A stretch of DNA of 64,000 nt from Conchocele bisecta (taxonomy: Eukaryota > Mollusca > Bivalvia > Lucinida > Thyasiridae). A program made the position numbers and the translations under genes. The first letter of the stretch is position 1; every line of letters begins with the position of its first letter. A model generated the notes under the pieces. The model searched no databases and was not told the DNA's origin. It was given only the letters and a program-made list of their open reading frames with translations. This document shows positions 22,810 to 34,876 of this stretch, piece by piece. Location of the stretch: NCBI GenBank assembly GCA_029237695.1, contig CM055265.1:112084773-112148772 (forward strand). Direction: 5' to 3'.

Positions 22810-22845
22810 CATGTACGTACGTACGTACGTGCCTACGTACGTTAG
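22810..22845. repeat. ACGT-type microsatellite
   Basis: (GTAC)n-like run TACGTACGTACGTACGTGCC and following. Confidence 0.7.
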
Positions 22846-22849
22846 TAGT

Positions 22850-24440
22850 AATATCTTTTATTTTTCAATATCTCCTGAACCGCTTCATCGATTTTGATAA
22901 TATTTGGCCACAGTGTGTGTCTAGGGATGGTGCTCTATTTAGCATACGACGCACGCTCGACCGCCCAATGTCAATGGCACTTATGGACTTATGTATTCAC
23001 CTTGTTGTATTCGTGTAGTGGTATTTCCATATTTGGGTCGGGAGCTGAGAAAAGGGACCTTATACCTGTTATACGTTAGCGGACAACGTAGTCTATAATC
23101 AGCCAAGTCAGATTGTGTGTCACATTATGTATTACACGTACGTATTACATATCCTAATGATTATGATTTCAAATATAGTGTCATTTATCCGTAGCACAAC
23201 CGTGCGCAACTAACTTTATTAAAACGTGCACATAGATAGGATACGGAAATATAAAGCGCACGAAAACTGAATTAGTACATATACTTCGATATCAATTTTC
23301 TATTTAATAACAGTGACAACTATACTGTGAATGATTATTTTGGACAAGACCTGTAAAACCCGTGCTTATTGCCGCTACCCCCAAGATCCGGTCCAGCCTG
23401 TGCATAGATCTGCGCACTCTGATCACACATCCACCTATTATTAGGCTATATTATCCCGCATGCTGGCCAAAAGCTGTAGTCATATTGGCTTCATACTGTC
23501 CATTATATACATGGCATACCACTTGCGCACTACTGCAGCGATGCAGTGACCTTTATAATTTCGCTAAAATCAAATGGCAAGGCATGTACGAAAAGACAGC
23601 ATACCGAAAAGACAGACAGCCACCATTAAATCAGCTTATTAATAAAACATGTTTTGATTTTATTCATTTCATTTCGTAGTGCCGATTGGCGAATACAATA
23701 TATATGGGTAACTTGAACTTGACAAAAATCAAATTGTGTGCAATATCTTTGTATTATAGACAATACCATAAAAGTATTGAACAATTGAGCCACAACACCA
23801 GCTTGATTGGCTGCAATGTTTATCTAAATCAGGGAAGTAATGAATAAATGACAACCAACACTGTTTTACCAAAAGTATTACACTCCCGATATCTCGACCG
23901 AAGAATTGTTTAGGACTGGCACATTATGTTTAATAAAGTTCACGTTTTTTCCTCTTGTTCAATGCGGAAAATGGTAAACCTGTCATATATAATATGAGTC
24001 AGTCCAGTCATGAATACATGTATGCATATTAACAACATATAGCAAAGTGTAATGATTGAAAGAAAATGTTACACCCCTGACATGTCATGGGTACTTTAAT
24101 TCGAAATATCACGTACTAGTATTTGTATGAGTGTATGCAAGAAAGGCAATATCTGTACCATAATATAGCTAAACTAAAAGAAAATGTTTCACAAAAGCCA
24201 ACATTACTGTAATAATTAATACTTTGCTTAGTTTGGTTTGGTAAATTTGGAGGGAACATTTCGAGGACGTGGACATCGGTATATAGATGTTGCTATTTGA
24301 AATCGCTTCAGTAGTTGCTAAAATATTAAATAAAGTATGGTCTGAAGTGGAAGATTTTCTTACCTGAATCAGTCACTGTGCACCCCATACAAATAGCAGG
24401 TGAAACACTTTACGATACCAACACTTTACGATACTGGTCT
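22850..24440. other. No gene recognised
   Basis: AT-rich. Open frames present (for example 23362-23679, +) show no familiar motif and no splice context that I trust. Confidence 0.4.
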
Positions 24441-26330
24441 CGGATCTACCTCTGATATTGAAAGGCAAATCTTTTGAACAACTTCTTTTGTAAACAGTCG
24501 ACTATCGACGACAATGCATACACACTACCCGTACAAGCGGAAACCCATCAACCTTCAATCTCTATAATCACAATCTCTCATAGCGACGTCTGTGACGCAA
24601 CAAAGGCAATTGACCCATCCAAAGCTAGTGGTCCTGATCTTATCAGCCCAAGACTTCTACGGGAAACAGCTATCGTATTAACACTCTCTACATATGTTAT
24701 AACATTGATCCGCATGTCTCATTTCCCCTCTTCTTGGAAGCTAGCTAACGTCACACCAATCTTTAAAAAATAGAATCCATCAAAACAACAAAACTATACT
24801 GACCAATATCTCTTCTCAGTTGCATTGGTCAGTTGATAGAGCGCTGTATCCACAAGTATCTATGCAACTTTCTCATTTACAACAATAAGCTAACTTCATT
24901 CCAATCAGGCTTTATTAGACTAAGAGGATACTCTACTATCAACCATCTTACTTATGAATACAACGGCATTTGTAAGGCACTTGCATGATGACGTCTAGGA
25001 GGTCAGAACAGTCTTTTGTGACATCTCTAAAGATTTCGACGGAGTATGGCATCGCGGTCTTCCATACAGACTGTCTTCCCTTGGTATTCACGGTCCTCTT
25101 CATAAATGGTTTTCTTCCTATTTATCTAATCGACAGCAAAGGGTAATTTAGTCTAATTCCAGTTCGCAGCGGTCCTTGGTCCTCTTCTTTTTCTTATCTT
25201 CATAAACGATATCGCTGAGGAAATTAAATTAAACATTAGTCTTTACGCCGACGACACCAGTCTCTGCATTATCGTCGATGACCCTGTCCTTTCTTCAACT
25301 ATTCTACACGACGATCTTAACATTATCCACAAATGGTCAGAGAAGTGGCTCGTAAACTCCATCAAAAACTGAAACTATGGCTTTTTCCCGGAAATACAAC
25401 AAACCATAACGTTCTCCACCTATACTCATGATCATGAATGATGATTGACTAGATTCGGTCAAAGAACACAAACATCTTGGACTAACACTATCTGACGCCC
25501 CTAAGTGGAACTATCATATCCCACAGTGTATTAACAAAGCATGGCAACGCATAGGCATTTTGAGATCTCTAAAATTTCGTCTTAAAAGGTCTTCGCTGGA
25601 CGTACGTATTTCTGTTTATTCGTCCCCTCCTTGATTATGGCGATGTTGTCTGGGATAATTGCTCGAACCAGATGAAAGATGACCTGGAGGCTGTGCAAAC
25701 TGAAGCTGTCAGAATAGTGTCGGGCGCGACCAAACTTTGCAACATAGCCAGACTCTATTAGGAACTCAAGTGGGAAACATTGGCCGATAGGTGTAATAAA
25801 CCCAGACTAGTCCTTTTCTATACACTCTTAGAAATGCTGACGATATACCTCATATACATAATTGTCGCACACAACTGTACGCAAATTATATTAAATCATC
25901 ACCTCTGTTTAACGTCGTAAATAGGACAGGACACATTCTTCATACACGCCTTCGTCTTTCGTGTAGCGCACTTAATTTCGACCTTCATCGAAGATCTATT
26001 GCTGACACCCCGCACTGCACATGCATATGCGGATCCACTTTCTCTTGTATTGCAACAAGTATACACTTCAACGAAACACACATATTAACAACCTCCCATG
26101 TCCTTCCACAGCAGATACCCTTCTTCACGGGAATGAACATATGACATTCGAGGAAAATAGCTTCGTATTTCAATTTCAGCAATTGATGAGACAAGTGGGC
26201 AGATGTCCAGTACGCGCCACCATGTCAGCAGCGAGTGCACTAGCTATGCTTTACCCGCACTACCCTACCCCCCCCCCCCCCCCCGGCCCCCCCCCCCCCC
26301 CCGGGATCAAATTTCGCATACAATGGCTAT
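24440..26330 (+). pseudogene. Decayed CR1/Jockey-group LINE, reverse transcriptase region
   Basis: Remnant of a non-LTR retrotransposon ORF2. The open piece at 24474-24773 reads FNNFFCKQS..., KAIDPSKASGPDLISPRLL and SSWKLANVTPIFKK, the N-terminal RT blocks of CR1/Jockey-type elements. Past a stop, other frames continue with SFQSGF (about 24900), CDISKDFDGVWHRGL (RT motif A, about 25020-25060), FSSYLSNRQQRV (about 25110-25145) and ISLYADDTS (catalytic motif C, about 25235-25260). Later come EHKHLGLTLSDAPKWNYHI (about 25465-25520) and thumb/tail-like sequence, then a Cys-rich end (CTCICGS, about 26015-26035). Several stops and frameshifts break it, so it is dead. The 5' part (ORF1, endonuclease) is missing, as expected after 5' truncation. 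No poly-A tail is clear; a poly-C tract follows at 26266. Confidence 0.85.
26266..26304. repeat. Poly-C tract
   Basis: Two C-runs split by GG, ending GGGATCAAA, just left of element 1. Length may be unreliable. Confidence 0.8.
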
Positions 26331-26358
26331 AATTTAGATTACACTGATCATTCTATTA

Positions 26359-26515
26359 GTCCATGCATTAAACAGTTGAGGTTGGACAAAATTGTTGAAA
26401 AAGGTTTCTCAACTGATTATATCACATAATTGATAACTATAGGTTAAGAAAAAAAATAGTTTACCATAATTTTCTCTGGGCAACTGTCTGAAAGTAGGTC
26501 AAATCCAAGATGCAA
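26359..26515 (+). repeat. Left terminal inverted repeat of element 1
   Basis: Pairs with 30030-30197 on the opposite strand, with small indels. The inner end carries AAATCCAAGATG, the degenerate start of the subterminal motif AAGATGGCCGCC. Confidence 0.75.
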
Positions 26516-26871
26516 AATCCAAAATTGCCGAATATAGAAAATACAACCAAACAGTGTCACCTAAAATTCAAAATGGCCGCCAAAGTGCAAAATTATGACA
26601 TTTATGTCCCATTAGGGTCACTAATGAACATAAATATTGCTGAATGATTGTATAATGACAATGGGTTGGCAGATGTCATATACTAAGCATCAGTAATACA
26701 CTTAGTGTGTCTCAAACTACTATTTTTCTAGGGATATAGTGACATGTAAGAACTTAATGCAGGTGTACAAATGGCGGCTGTGTTTAAAAACTTAACAATT
26801 AAGCACATGTTATGTATGCTCTTACTATACTTAACTGATAGACTGATAGTGCACATACAAATCACGATATA

Positions 26872-27066
26872 TGTCACGGTCAATCTTAGTTTGATCAAAC
26901 GGTTTCACGAAACCAAGATTGGAACCAAGTTAACCTGAAAACATTTTGTCAAAGGAGACCATCAATCTGTCAGATTTGTGTCTGTTTGTAACAAGATTGA
27001 CTGTGACAACCACATTCAATCTGACTTACATATCTGTTTGATCAAACTAAGACTGACCGTGACAAC
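26872..27066. repeat. Inverted repeat inside element 1
   Basis: GTCACGGTCAATCTTAGTTT at the left against AAACTAAGACTGACCGTGAC at the right. Confidence 0.7.
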
Positions 27067-27156
27067 ATGCCCCATGTCTAGGTCACCAACAATGTGTCAG
27101 TCATCACAATACACATGTATGTATGTATGTCTACAACGAACGCCACTGATTTGGTA

Positions 27157-27939
27157 TTAGTATCTCCATGGAGAATATAAATGAGAATACCAGGCATTTG
27201 AATCATGACTTTCTCCATATGTACACGCTATTTCGTTACAGTGGCCACAAGCCAAAGAACATAAAAGTCCATTTTTCCTACACGAACATGTGTTTTTGTC
27301 ACACTTTCCACTACAATTACATTTAATAATCTGAAGTAGAGATATAGGAGCGGCAATTTGGTCCATTCTATGTGGCTTCAAACTTGGCCCATGTGGTGTT
27401 GTACGGAGGTCCCAACACCATTCGGTTGCCTCCATGGTGTTACCCTGCCAGACCTGTACCTGGTGATAAACCCGCTGGCTGTGGAACCTAGCAGCATCTG
27501 AGGTCGGTGGAAGTCGTTCAGGGGGCAAATAGCTGGCACTTGAAACAACCTTCTCCGACAATTTAGATACACGTTCATGATTCAAGTCAGAATCAGGCTT
27601 ACTGCCATATAGTGTCAGAAGGGCCTGATTCCAAGCTCTCTCAATGTATGTGTGACTAACTGCTGCCACCGAGAATGATTTTGCGAATTCTTGCAGACCA
27701 CGGTATCTGCCCATAGCCGAGATTTTTCCTATGCCATAGGGTATTGATGTAGTGTCACATCCCGACAATGCATGGATAAAGAGTAGGGAGTGGCTGAGTT
27801 CAGGATCTAAAGTCTCTTGCAAGACGGGTACATCAATTAGCTTTGTGCTAGTCTGAAGATAGATTGGTTCGTGTACAGTAGGCTTGAAGTGATGTTGCAA
27901 CAGAATCAGAAGGTCAGTAGCATCCCCTACAACAACCAT
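27157..27939 (-). pseudogene. C-terminal fragment of PIN/XPG-like, Cys-rich-tail transposon protein
   Basis: Open frame of 260 codons. Near its N-terminus it has VVVGDATDLLILLQHH, a beta-strand plus acidic pair as in PIN/XPG-type nuclease folds. Residues 50-75 carry HALSGCDTTSIPYGIGK, which fits the GCDT motif of the same domain. Residues about 140-175 carry LPPTSDAARFHSQRVYHQVQVW. Residues about 205-240 are Cys-rich: CNCSGKCDKNTCSC, then CSLACGHCNEIAC, a likely zinc-binding tail. This order is known to me from many uncharacterised multi-copy invertebrate proteins. No upstream part of the protein is visible before 27939, so this is the 3' remnant of a longer gene. It lies inside TIR element 1. 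Function as a transposition protein is inferred from location only. Confidence 0.7.
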
Positions 27940-28259
27940 CGGTTTTGTCCCAGCGAGCTCACAGCAAACACACGAGCGGATGTAGCTTCAAAAGTATACA
28001 TGTATATACATTTACTTTACACGTCATTGCATGACACAATGTCACTACAACTTTGTGGAGACCTCATGGCAAGAAATTACGTATACAATATGTACATACA
28101 TTCATGTGCGAATTCAACAATTGTAGCAGGGTTGTTCAAGACTTAGAACACTAAGATTCGTACATCACATTTGTGAAAGTAATCCATGCATTTACCATGA
28201 ATAAGACAAATTTTCATGACCAATAGGATTTTTCAAAAACAATGTAGGCCTATGCACGT

Positions 28260-28470
28260 GCCCCCCCCCCCCCCCCCCCACAGCTGTGCCCCACTATAAA
28301 AAATAATGGGCCTAGAAATGGCTAAGTCAACACCCACAAAAAAATGGCCAGGGGGGGGGGGTGGGGTCCTCTAATAGAGCAAAACAATTTTCGTCTCTCT
28401 GCAACAATAGTACCGCAAGAGTATGTGCACGGGTCACCACCCCCCCCCCACCCGAGGGGGGGGGGGTAAT
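28260..28470. repeat. Poly-C / poly-G cluster in element 1
   Basis: C-run at about 28261-28279, G-run at about 28350, then a C-run and G-run pair at 28440-28468 able to form a hairpin. Assembly here should be treated with care. Confidence 0.7.
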
Positions 28471-30029
28471 TTTATGTCTGCAACAATATTACACCAACCC
28501 AGCCCAGGCAGTCTTGTTTGTGCACGGAAATAGGTATCGCACGGATTTGGGGTCGTGTGTCATTGAGATGGCCATTTGGGAGGTGTCACACTTGGATATT
28601 CTCCAGGGCAATTGGTCAGAAGAAGCAACCTGACATGATCAAGTTATATGTCATTAATTATTTAACTTACCCAACATGTGGCATACTGAAATTTAAAATA
28701 TTGCCACAAAAAAAACTTGTGGTTGTTGTTTTTGTCATCGTTGTTGTTCATGGACATGGACTCCTGCGCTTAGTTTTCGCGGCACCAGGTACAAACAAAC
28801 TTGGCAAACTTGGTGACGGGTTGGATGCATACCGCAAATACAGAAATACCGAAAAATATCATATTATTAAGTCATTCAACTATTCGAGCAATGTGGATAT
28901 TTTTTTGTCGACAGCTGGGAAGGGTCCGGGCCTGGTGGACCCACCCCTGGATCCTCTCTTGTTCACCCAGAGCTCTGACTTATCACCACGTATACTGTAT
29001 TGTTTAGGAAACTTAAATAGTAAACTTGTTGCAAGAGTTGGTACCTCTACATACAATATTTGGTGAGTGATACGCCAACAGACATGGGGATGCTTTCCAA
29101 ATGAGTGGACTTTTTCGCTAAATTTGAGTAAAATATGTCCGTATTGAACATTAAATCAATGTTTAAAGTATTAAATCATGCTAAAAGAATATCAGTAACA
29201 TCTAAATAATCATAACAAATCCAAATGAACAAGATATGGGTACCTAATAATAGTTTACACTGTGAAACTACAATATCGTAAATTTAGCCATTTGGCACCC
29301 AGGCTAAAATCCAAAATGGCCGCTGCCGAGAAAACGTACTTGATTTGGAAATCCTACCCAAACTTTTTTTGAAGGTCTTGGCATACAGAACATGAAAATG
29401 CAAAGTTTTGCTCTAAAATAAAAATGTACACAAACTCCCACAGAGCCTACACTATTGATTATCACAGATATGATTACACAGGCATACTTCCAGCTATATA
29501 TGTAGTGCTGTCAGGTATAGTCTATTTAAAGATAGCAGCCACTGCAGGGAAAGTACCTACCAGATTCGGCTTCCAAATCAGAACAAGCAGAATGAGTGAT
29601 GACTAGAATAGGGAATATCTAAACATATGCCCTGATGGAGTGGACACATTATGTTATGGGCTGATTTTGAAAAACAAACATATGTAAATTGCACCACAAA
29701 CTGAGTTCAGTGGTATCTCATTGTATTCAAGTGTAATTATTAGTTTCTTATAGTTCATATTAAAACAGTATGGTTGTGTCCACCATTTGTGTGCATGTGT
29801 GTTATATGTGTTTAATAAACCACAAGTGTTTAACTATTTTGTGAAAATGACATCTGACAAGCTTTTCATTGTAAGTCGTTATACAAGTATCACAATTGTG
29901 TTCATATTTTGACAGCCATTTTGGCTTTTGGCGGCCATTTTGAATTGTTGGTGACCTTATGTGGCCAAGATAGTAGTCGATTGAATTCGTTTCATAGTTC
30001 TGGCGTATTCCTATTTTCTGCTATTTTGA

Positions 30030-30197
30030 CGGCGGCCATCTTGGATTTGACCTACTTTCAAACAGTTGCCCAGAGAAAATTTTGGTAAACTATTTTTTTT
30101 CTTAACGTATAGTTACCAAGGAGGTGATATCAGTTGAGAAACCTTTTTCAACAATTTTGTCCAACCTCAACCATTTTTCCTGCTTTAATTACCGGAC
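30030..30197 (-). repeat. Right terminal inverted repeat of element 1
   Basis: Inverted partner of 26359-26515. Ends in GGAC followed by TA. The motif GGCGGCCATCTT sits at its inner border (30031-30042). Confidence 0.75.
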
Positions 30198-30361
30198 TAT
30201 ATGTGCGTACTCCCTTGTTTATTACTGAACTTGTCGTTTTATAAATATACTACTATAAAATTCATATTCTACCAACAATCTACACATATTATTACCATCT
30301 ATTTGAAATATAAATGGTCAATTAATTGTTATTTCAGTCACAATTGACAATGAACTATATA

Positions 30362-30519
30362 GTCCAGGCTCCCTAATACAAGTCCGCATATACTTTTCGC
30401 GGCGCGATTTTTGACACTTGATTCTGGTAATATGACCCATAGGCTACGATAATAACCCAGGTAGACTTTCGAGATAGGCGACAAACGTCAATGAAGAGAG
30501 AAAATCCAAGATGGCCGCC
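30362..30519 (+). repeat. Left terminal inverted repeat of element 2
   Basis: Starts GTCCAGGCTCCC after a TA and ends at the first AAGATGGCCGCC (30508-30519). Pairs with 35883-36040. Confidence 0.8.
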
Positions 30520-30998
30520 TTTTTCACTCACAATACACTGGATGAGCCATAATTTCATATATAAAAGACATGTGGACATACTTTTGGTATCGGTTTTTCT
30601 TTACTAGAGTATATCCAACATATTGCAACTGTTTGTGTTACAAAAGACTCCTATTTGCAGCCACAAATACAAGATGGCCGCCGTTTTAAACAGGAAAAAC
30701 ACTTTGTCAGACATCAATTTATCTCTGCAAGGCATGCATACATCTAATCAGTATTTATTTTCACTATCTGTCAAATTCATAACACTCTGGGCACGTTTAT
30801 CCACAATCACTCGCGATATGCAAACAATAATCCAAGATGGCCGCTGTAATTATTAAGAATAACCTGTGTACGGCACACATGTATAGCTAAAATGACTACT
30901 GTAAAAGCTTTTTGCATATATTTGGAACATGTGTTTGGCATTGTTGCGACAATAATGCATTGCTACAATTCTGACACCTGTTTTTCAAAATGGCCGCC
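30508..30998 (+). repeat. Phased AAGATGGCCGCC motifs, left side of element 2
   Basis: Motif starts at 30508, 30671, 30834 and 30987 (the last is AAAATGGCCGCC), spaced 163, 163 and 153 bp, all in the same orientation. The sequence between them is only weakly alike, so this may be an old tandem repeat of about 160 bp in which only the motif is kept. The motif contains CCATCTTG on its complement, a YY1-like core. Confidence 0.7.
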
Positions 30999-31339
30999 AA
31001 ATTTCGACGATTTAAATCGCTCATATATATGAACTAAGAAGCAACTTTCCAATAAATAGTGAACACCCGGATATTTCAATAGGTAATACGAAAAATATAC
31101 ACCTTTAAATCATCTAATTTGGATGTAAGAACTTAAATCGAGAACAAAAAGAAAATTACACCATTTATTGTATTAAACAACCAACTGAATCGTAGCAGTT
31201 TATAATTACGTCGATAACATGTATGCATAATTGTGTCTGTTACACTATAAGTCATCGTTCAATTAAACACCTGTAAACGTTATGCAAGTCTTAACAATAC
31301 TATTCCAATTGTTTTCGGGTGAACAGCGCGATTGTGTTG

Positions 31340-31531
31340 TCACAGGTTTTGACAATCATTTGCTTTTTTGTGGCAAAATGACACACACTTAACGGCACTA
31401 GATCTGCCACCACAGTTACACGTTGTTAGCACGGATACAGGTAATCGTTTCAAGGACTTTTCTGGTTTCAGAGAAACATCTACATTAATCCAGCCAAAGT
31501 TGGTGGGATCAAGTGCGCTCATATCGTCCAA
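31340..31531 (-). pseudogene. Cys-rich C-terminal tail of the element 2 protein
   Basis: 63 codons ending with TCNCGGRSSAVKCVSFCHKK, a shortened relative of the Cys-rich tail in element 1 (CNCSGKCDKNTCSC...). Preceded by NFGWINVDVSLKP, matching the WCWD-type region of the sister. The tail stops close to the left subterminal repeats of the element. Confidence 0.55.
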
Positions 31532-31772
31532 AAGTGTGATTGCACCGCGAACTACAACGAATGATCGTGTTATATGTCCACGGACAACACTGGACGTTGG
31601 GGGAAGTTCATATATAGCCCTTATAGCAGTGTGTCTGGTATGGTACTGGAATCGTAACTCATCAAACGTTTACTCCGTTGTTTTTGACCTAGAGCCAGAC
31701 CATACTTGCACAAGATAACGCTCAGCCATCTGAATTTCATATTCGTCAATAATGTCACTCTCCGAAATTGGC

Positions 31773-32548
31773 TCAGTACGTTTCTGGGTGACTTATAACG
31801 GCACTATGCTTTGTACCTAATTCGCTCACTGAGTCATCGCCGGTCGTGATATGCGCTTTAACAAGAACTTGACAGAGCGCGGCACCTAACTTCCCGTATA
31901 ATATATGGAGTGGTATGAGTCGCCGTTTCGTACCTACACCATACTGTACCCTCAACTCTTTCATGTGTCTTTTCAAAATGTATTCCATGTATCGCAGCAA
32001 CAGAACGACATTGTCGGTGTCGTTCGAAATTACTATGACACGTTCACATCCTCTTTCAACTGTCCAATTGGTATGTGGAATGATACGAGTATCCGCTTCT
32101 TCCAGCCAGCTACTGAGTTCTGCTATGTCACCTGTGTGTCCTCCTTCGGGCTGCTCAAATAGCTGTGCGGGAAGAACTTCGCCATCCACAACCATTCCAC
32201 TCAGTACCAATGAATGTCTCTTATGTCACGAATGGCAACGTCTCGTACTAATATTTCCAACTTTGACTTATTCGAAGCCAAAGTCCAGAATTTTTCCATC
32301 TGCTGTGGTATTGACACTGTTTCGTGCATCTCAACACAACCAGTTGAACCTGCACGACGTAGTCTCTCGCATTCTTTTATCGACAACTCAGCATAACTGT
32401 CAAAGATGATATGAGTTTCGTCTGCCTGAGAAACACCACGGGCACCTGAAATCACCTTCTTTATGACCTCGCCAAAGTGATCATATGATGTTAAATTATG
32501 TACCTGGCAAACTCTTGACATGAAATTGATTATAATCGTGGTTTTCAA
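31773..32548 (-). pseudogene. PIN/XPG-like domain region of the element 2 protein
   Basis: 32201-32548 contains IIFDSYAELSIKECERLRRA. 31773-32210 contains WLEEADTRIIPHTNW, then RVIVISNDTDNVVLLLRYME, GTKRRLIPLHILYGKLGAAL and KAHITTGDDSVSELGTKHSA. The acidic residues in EEADTR, NDTD and GDD are placed as in PIN/XPG-type metal-dependent nucleases (the family norm at the last site is GCD; here it is GDD). The match to this fold is by eye. It is the same domain as in the element 1 fragment, where the last motif reads GCD. Confidence 0.65.
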
Positions 32549-32670
32549 TACAGATTGTCTTTGGAAATCATAGTCGTTGTCAGTGAAGTTCTGTAATCAG
32601 CGCACTTTTTGTTGGTTTAGTTGGCAAATCACCATCGAACAATGGACTGCATGGGAGAAGATCATAACTG

Positions 32671-33556
32671 TCATTGACATTCCTCGCTCCTTTGCCATTT
32701 CACTTTGGTAGATATGTCATCGATAGAGCCCAGTAGTGTAGCACGTGTACCTGTGTCAGCTGCGACATCAACCTTAGGAAGCTTCCGCTTTGATATGGTA
32801 TCGCTCAACTTCTTCGATTTCTCAACATATCGCTCGCGCCGAAATTCTCTGTAAGCGCTATGTCCGTTCTCTATGACGCCGAGCAAACGCATATTTGTAT
32901 CCTGGTGCACCACGCGTTTGGTGACGAAGTTGTGTAGTTGAACTAGTGTTACTGGAATGAGAAAAGGGTTTCCTCGGGACTGTATAAAATTAAGCAGACG
33001 CACAACATTTCTATCGAACAGCTCACCTTTCCGGCCGCTTAGCTCATGATGGATTGATGTTTCCATGTTTCCATGTGCTCCATGATGCGATCATTTGTCG
33101 GTGCACGAAATGTATTGGAGATGCCAAGAATTTCGTGGAAAAGCAACTGCCACTCAACAACTAATTCAGAGTTACGAGTTTGGCCGACAATGCCAACCTG
33201 GCTTTTGGATGTCCGTTGAATCGACTGTTCTAACTTCATATCTGGCGCTACAGCGCTTCCATCTCTGTCCTTTATCACAAACCGGCCACGCATGTATGAC
33301 CTGTACAAGTCAGGGTGCTCTACCAGGGTGCTCTCTCGAGGTAATGTACCACGAGCCATGCCGATATATAGTTTATGGCATCAAACTCCTGGAATATTGC
33401 CATGACCGAGTCAACAGTTGAGACGTGAAGTGGCCAATTCCCATCCCTATCCGCGACAATCAGGTGCTTTATCTGAGTTACAATGTTCTGAAATACTCCC
33501 CAGAATCCACACAACTCCGACTTGGCCTCACATTCTCTTACAAATCGCAGGAACAA
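32671..33556 (-). pseudogene. Middle blocks of the element 2 protein, frameshifted
   Basis: Three overlapping pieces. 33320-33556 is in the same frame as the central block and has FVRECEAKSELCGFWGVFQ and FQEFDAINYISAWLVVHYLE. 33039-33359 has EHPDLYRSYMRGRFVIKDRD, AVAPDMKLEQSIQRTSKS, GIVGQTRN and FHEILGISNTFR. 32671-33066 has HELSGRKGELFDRNVVRLLN and DISTKVKWQRSEE. The overlap at 33320-33359 shows a real frameshift inside the run YLERA...EHPDL, not an intron. Each step moves the frame by the same amount. Confidence 0.65.
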
Positions 33557-33589
33557 CTGCCGCAGATTGTCGGATACAGCTCGGCAAAC

Positions 33590-34876
33590 TTAGCAGATGA
33601 ATAACTGTGCTGTTTTCTTTTCAAAACACCTTTCAGCTGTACCACAGATTCCAAAAATGCAACAAGTTTCATGGCTAAGCCAGGACACCCTCCATGCTAG
33701 TGTATCCAATACTTCAGAGACAATTAGCATTCCCCGGAGTGACCGAACATAATGCCCACCTGACAATACTGACTGCAGTACACGTTTCCCAAACACCTCA
33801 GACTCAATGAGTGCATCTTCCATACCACTACCGGTAATATATTTTCCAGCACAACGCAGCAACACCTTGGCCATGTGGAACATTCCCATCATTTGATATA
33901 TGTCGTTGAAAACATCCGACTTCATAAAAATATCAGCGACTGTATGAAAAACTGCCTCATCACAGAAGACAGGAAGTCTTACCTGATCCAACTGAGCTCG
34001 AACACACTGAACAATTGTGAGAGCTTTTCTCACTGTGGCATAATCTGTAACTGGAGAGGGAATAACTGGAAGAAATCCTACCCGCATTATAGGCACTTTT
34101 GCTGTTGAAATTAGTGCATGTATACCACCCCAAGGAGGCAGACCACCCGTAGGACTATCTGGCAAACCACACCGGACCAAGGAGATCAGAAACTCGGAGT
34201 CACTAGCCTTCGTAACTGCAGAAGTGGACAGCGTTAAATCTGTGTTTTCTACTAGTTTGAAATTGGAAGGTAGACTTGGTCGCACGACCGGTTTGGTATG
34301 TTTGGGAACAATTTGGCAAGGAAGCGTTTTATTGACAGCACGGGACGATTTACTCAATGTTGTGCTCGATACCTGTGGTTTACTATGAGGGATATCGGAT
34401 ACATCCTGAAACAGTACCATAACGGTGTCATGCGAACTTTGGGTGCCTGATAATGAAGAATTGTCTGCGAAGTCCGCATTGTCTAGTGACCCTAGTGTGA
34501 AACCTTGTTTAGTGAACTGACTGGGAATGGGTGTACCTAGTGCTTTCGACGTTTGGATGGCATATGCCGATAAAAGGTTACGGGAACCCCTCACCTCCTT
34601 ATACACAGTCGATACACCGATGCGATTCATAGATGTCAAAAGCTCGCGACTTCGGCATTTACCGTACACAGTTTTACCTAACATGGCGTGAAGTGGGGTT
34701 TTCCGCGCCCCATGAAATAACTGAAAGTATAATATCTGAAATAGACAATGTAACTGAGTGTGATAATGCTTAACATCCCATTCTACATCTTGACTAGCAC
34801 CTACATCCCCACTGTCAGAATCAGGGTTACTACTCTCGTCATCAACATCGATGCCATCCTCATCCATTTGTAACAT
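33590..34876 (-). pseudogene. Central block of the element 2 protein
   Basis: The longest open frame in the window, 428 codons. Starts with an acidic stretch (MDEDGIDVDDESSNPDSDSG), then LFQILYFQLFHGARKTPLH, KCRSRELLTSMNRIGVS, an STHDTV-like SSHDTVMVLFQDV and a Ser/Pro linker. Residues about 230-400 hold the best conserved part: GGIHALISTAKVPIMRVGFL, PVTDYATVRKAL, LPVFCDEAVFHTVADI, MGMFHMAKVLLRCAGKYITG, SGMEDALIESEVFGKRVLQS and VLSGGHYVRSLRGMLIVSEV. I do not know the fold; a DDE-type transposase core is possible but unproved. The frame ends at TAA 33590-33592, yet the same frame goes on with matching family sequence. Confidence 0.7.

Larger units (their letters stand above)
26359..30197 (-). 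mobile_element. TIR element 1 (3.8 kb), related to element 2
   Basis: The termini are inverted repeats of about 155-165 bp: 26359-26515 against 30030-30197. Both arms hold the same blocks in the same order: GTTGAGGTTGGACAAAATTG, a run of A around AATAGTTTACC, CTCTGGGCAACTGT and AGTAGGTCAAATCCAAGATG. The outer ends read TA-GTCC on the left and GGAC-TA on the right, so a TA target duplication is possible but ambiguous because TA is its own complement. The interior has one recognisable coding remnant (27157-27939, minus strand), poly-C/G tracts (28260-28470) and no other domain I recognise. It is much shorter than element 2 inside, so it is probably an internally deleted, non-autonomous relative. 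Confidence 0.75.

Noticed and set aside
24474..24773. Intact host gene
   Set aside because: The sequence is the RT N-terminus of a LINE and continues downstream through stops and frameshifts.
28518..29066. Open frame of 182 codons
   Set aside because: Low-complexity valine run, part of a repeat related to 22160-22262, inside element 1; no motif.
31368..32409. Open frames on the + strand over the element 2 gene (for example 31368-31718, 31915-32409)
   Set aside because: They are antisense shadows of the minus-strand protein, which has recognisable motifs; the + frames have none.
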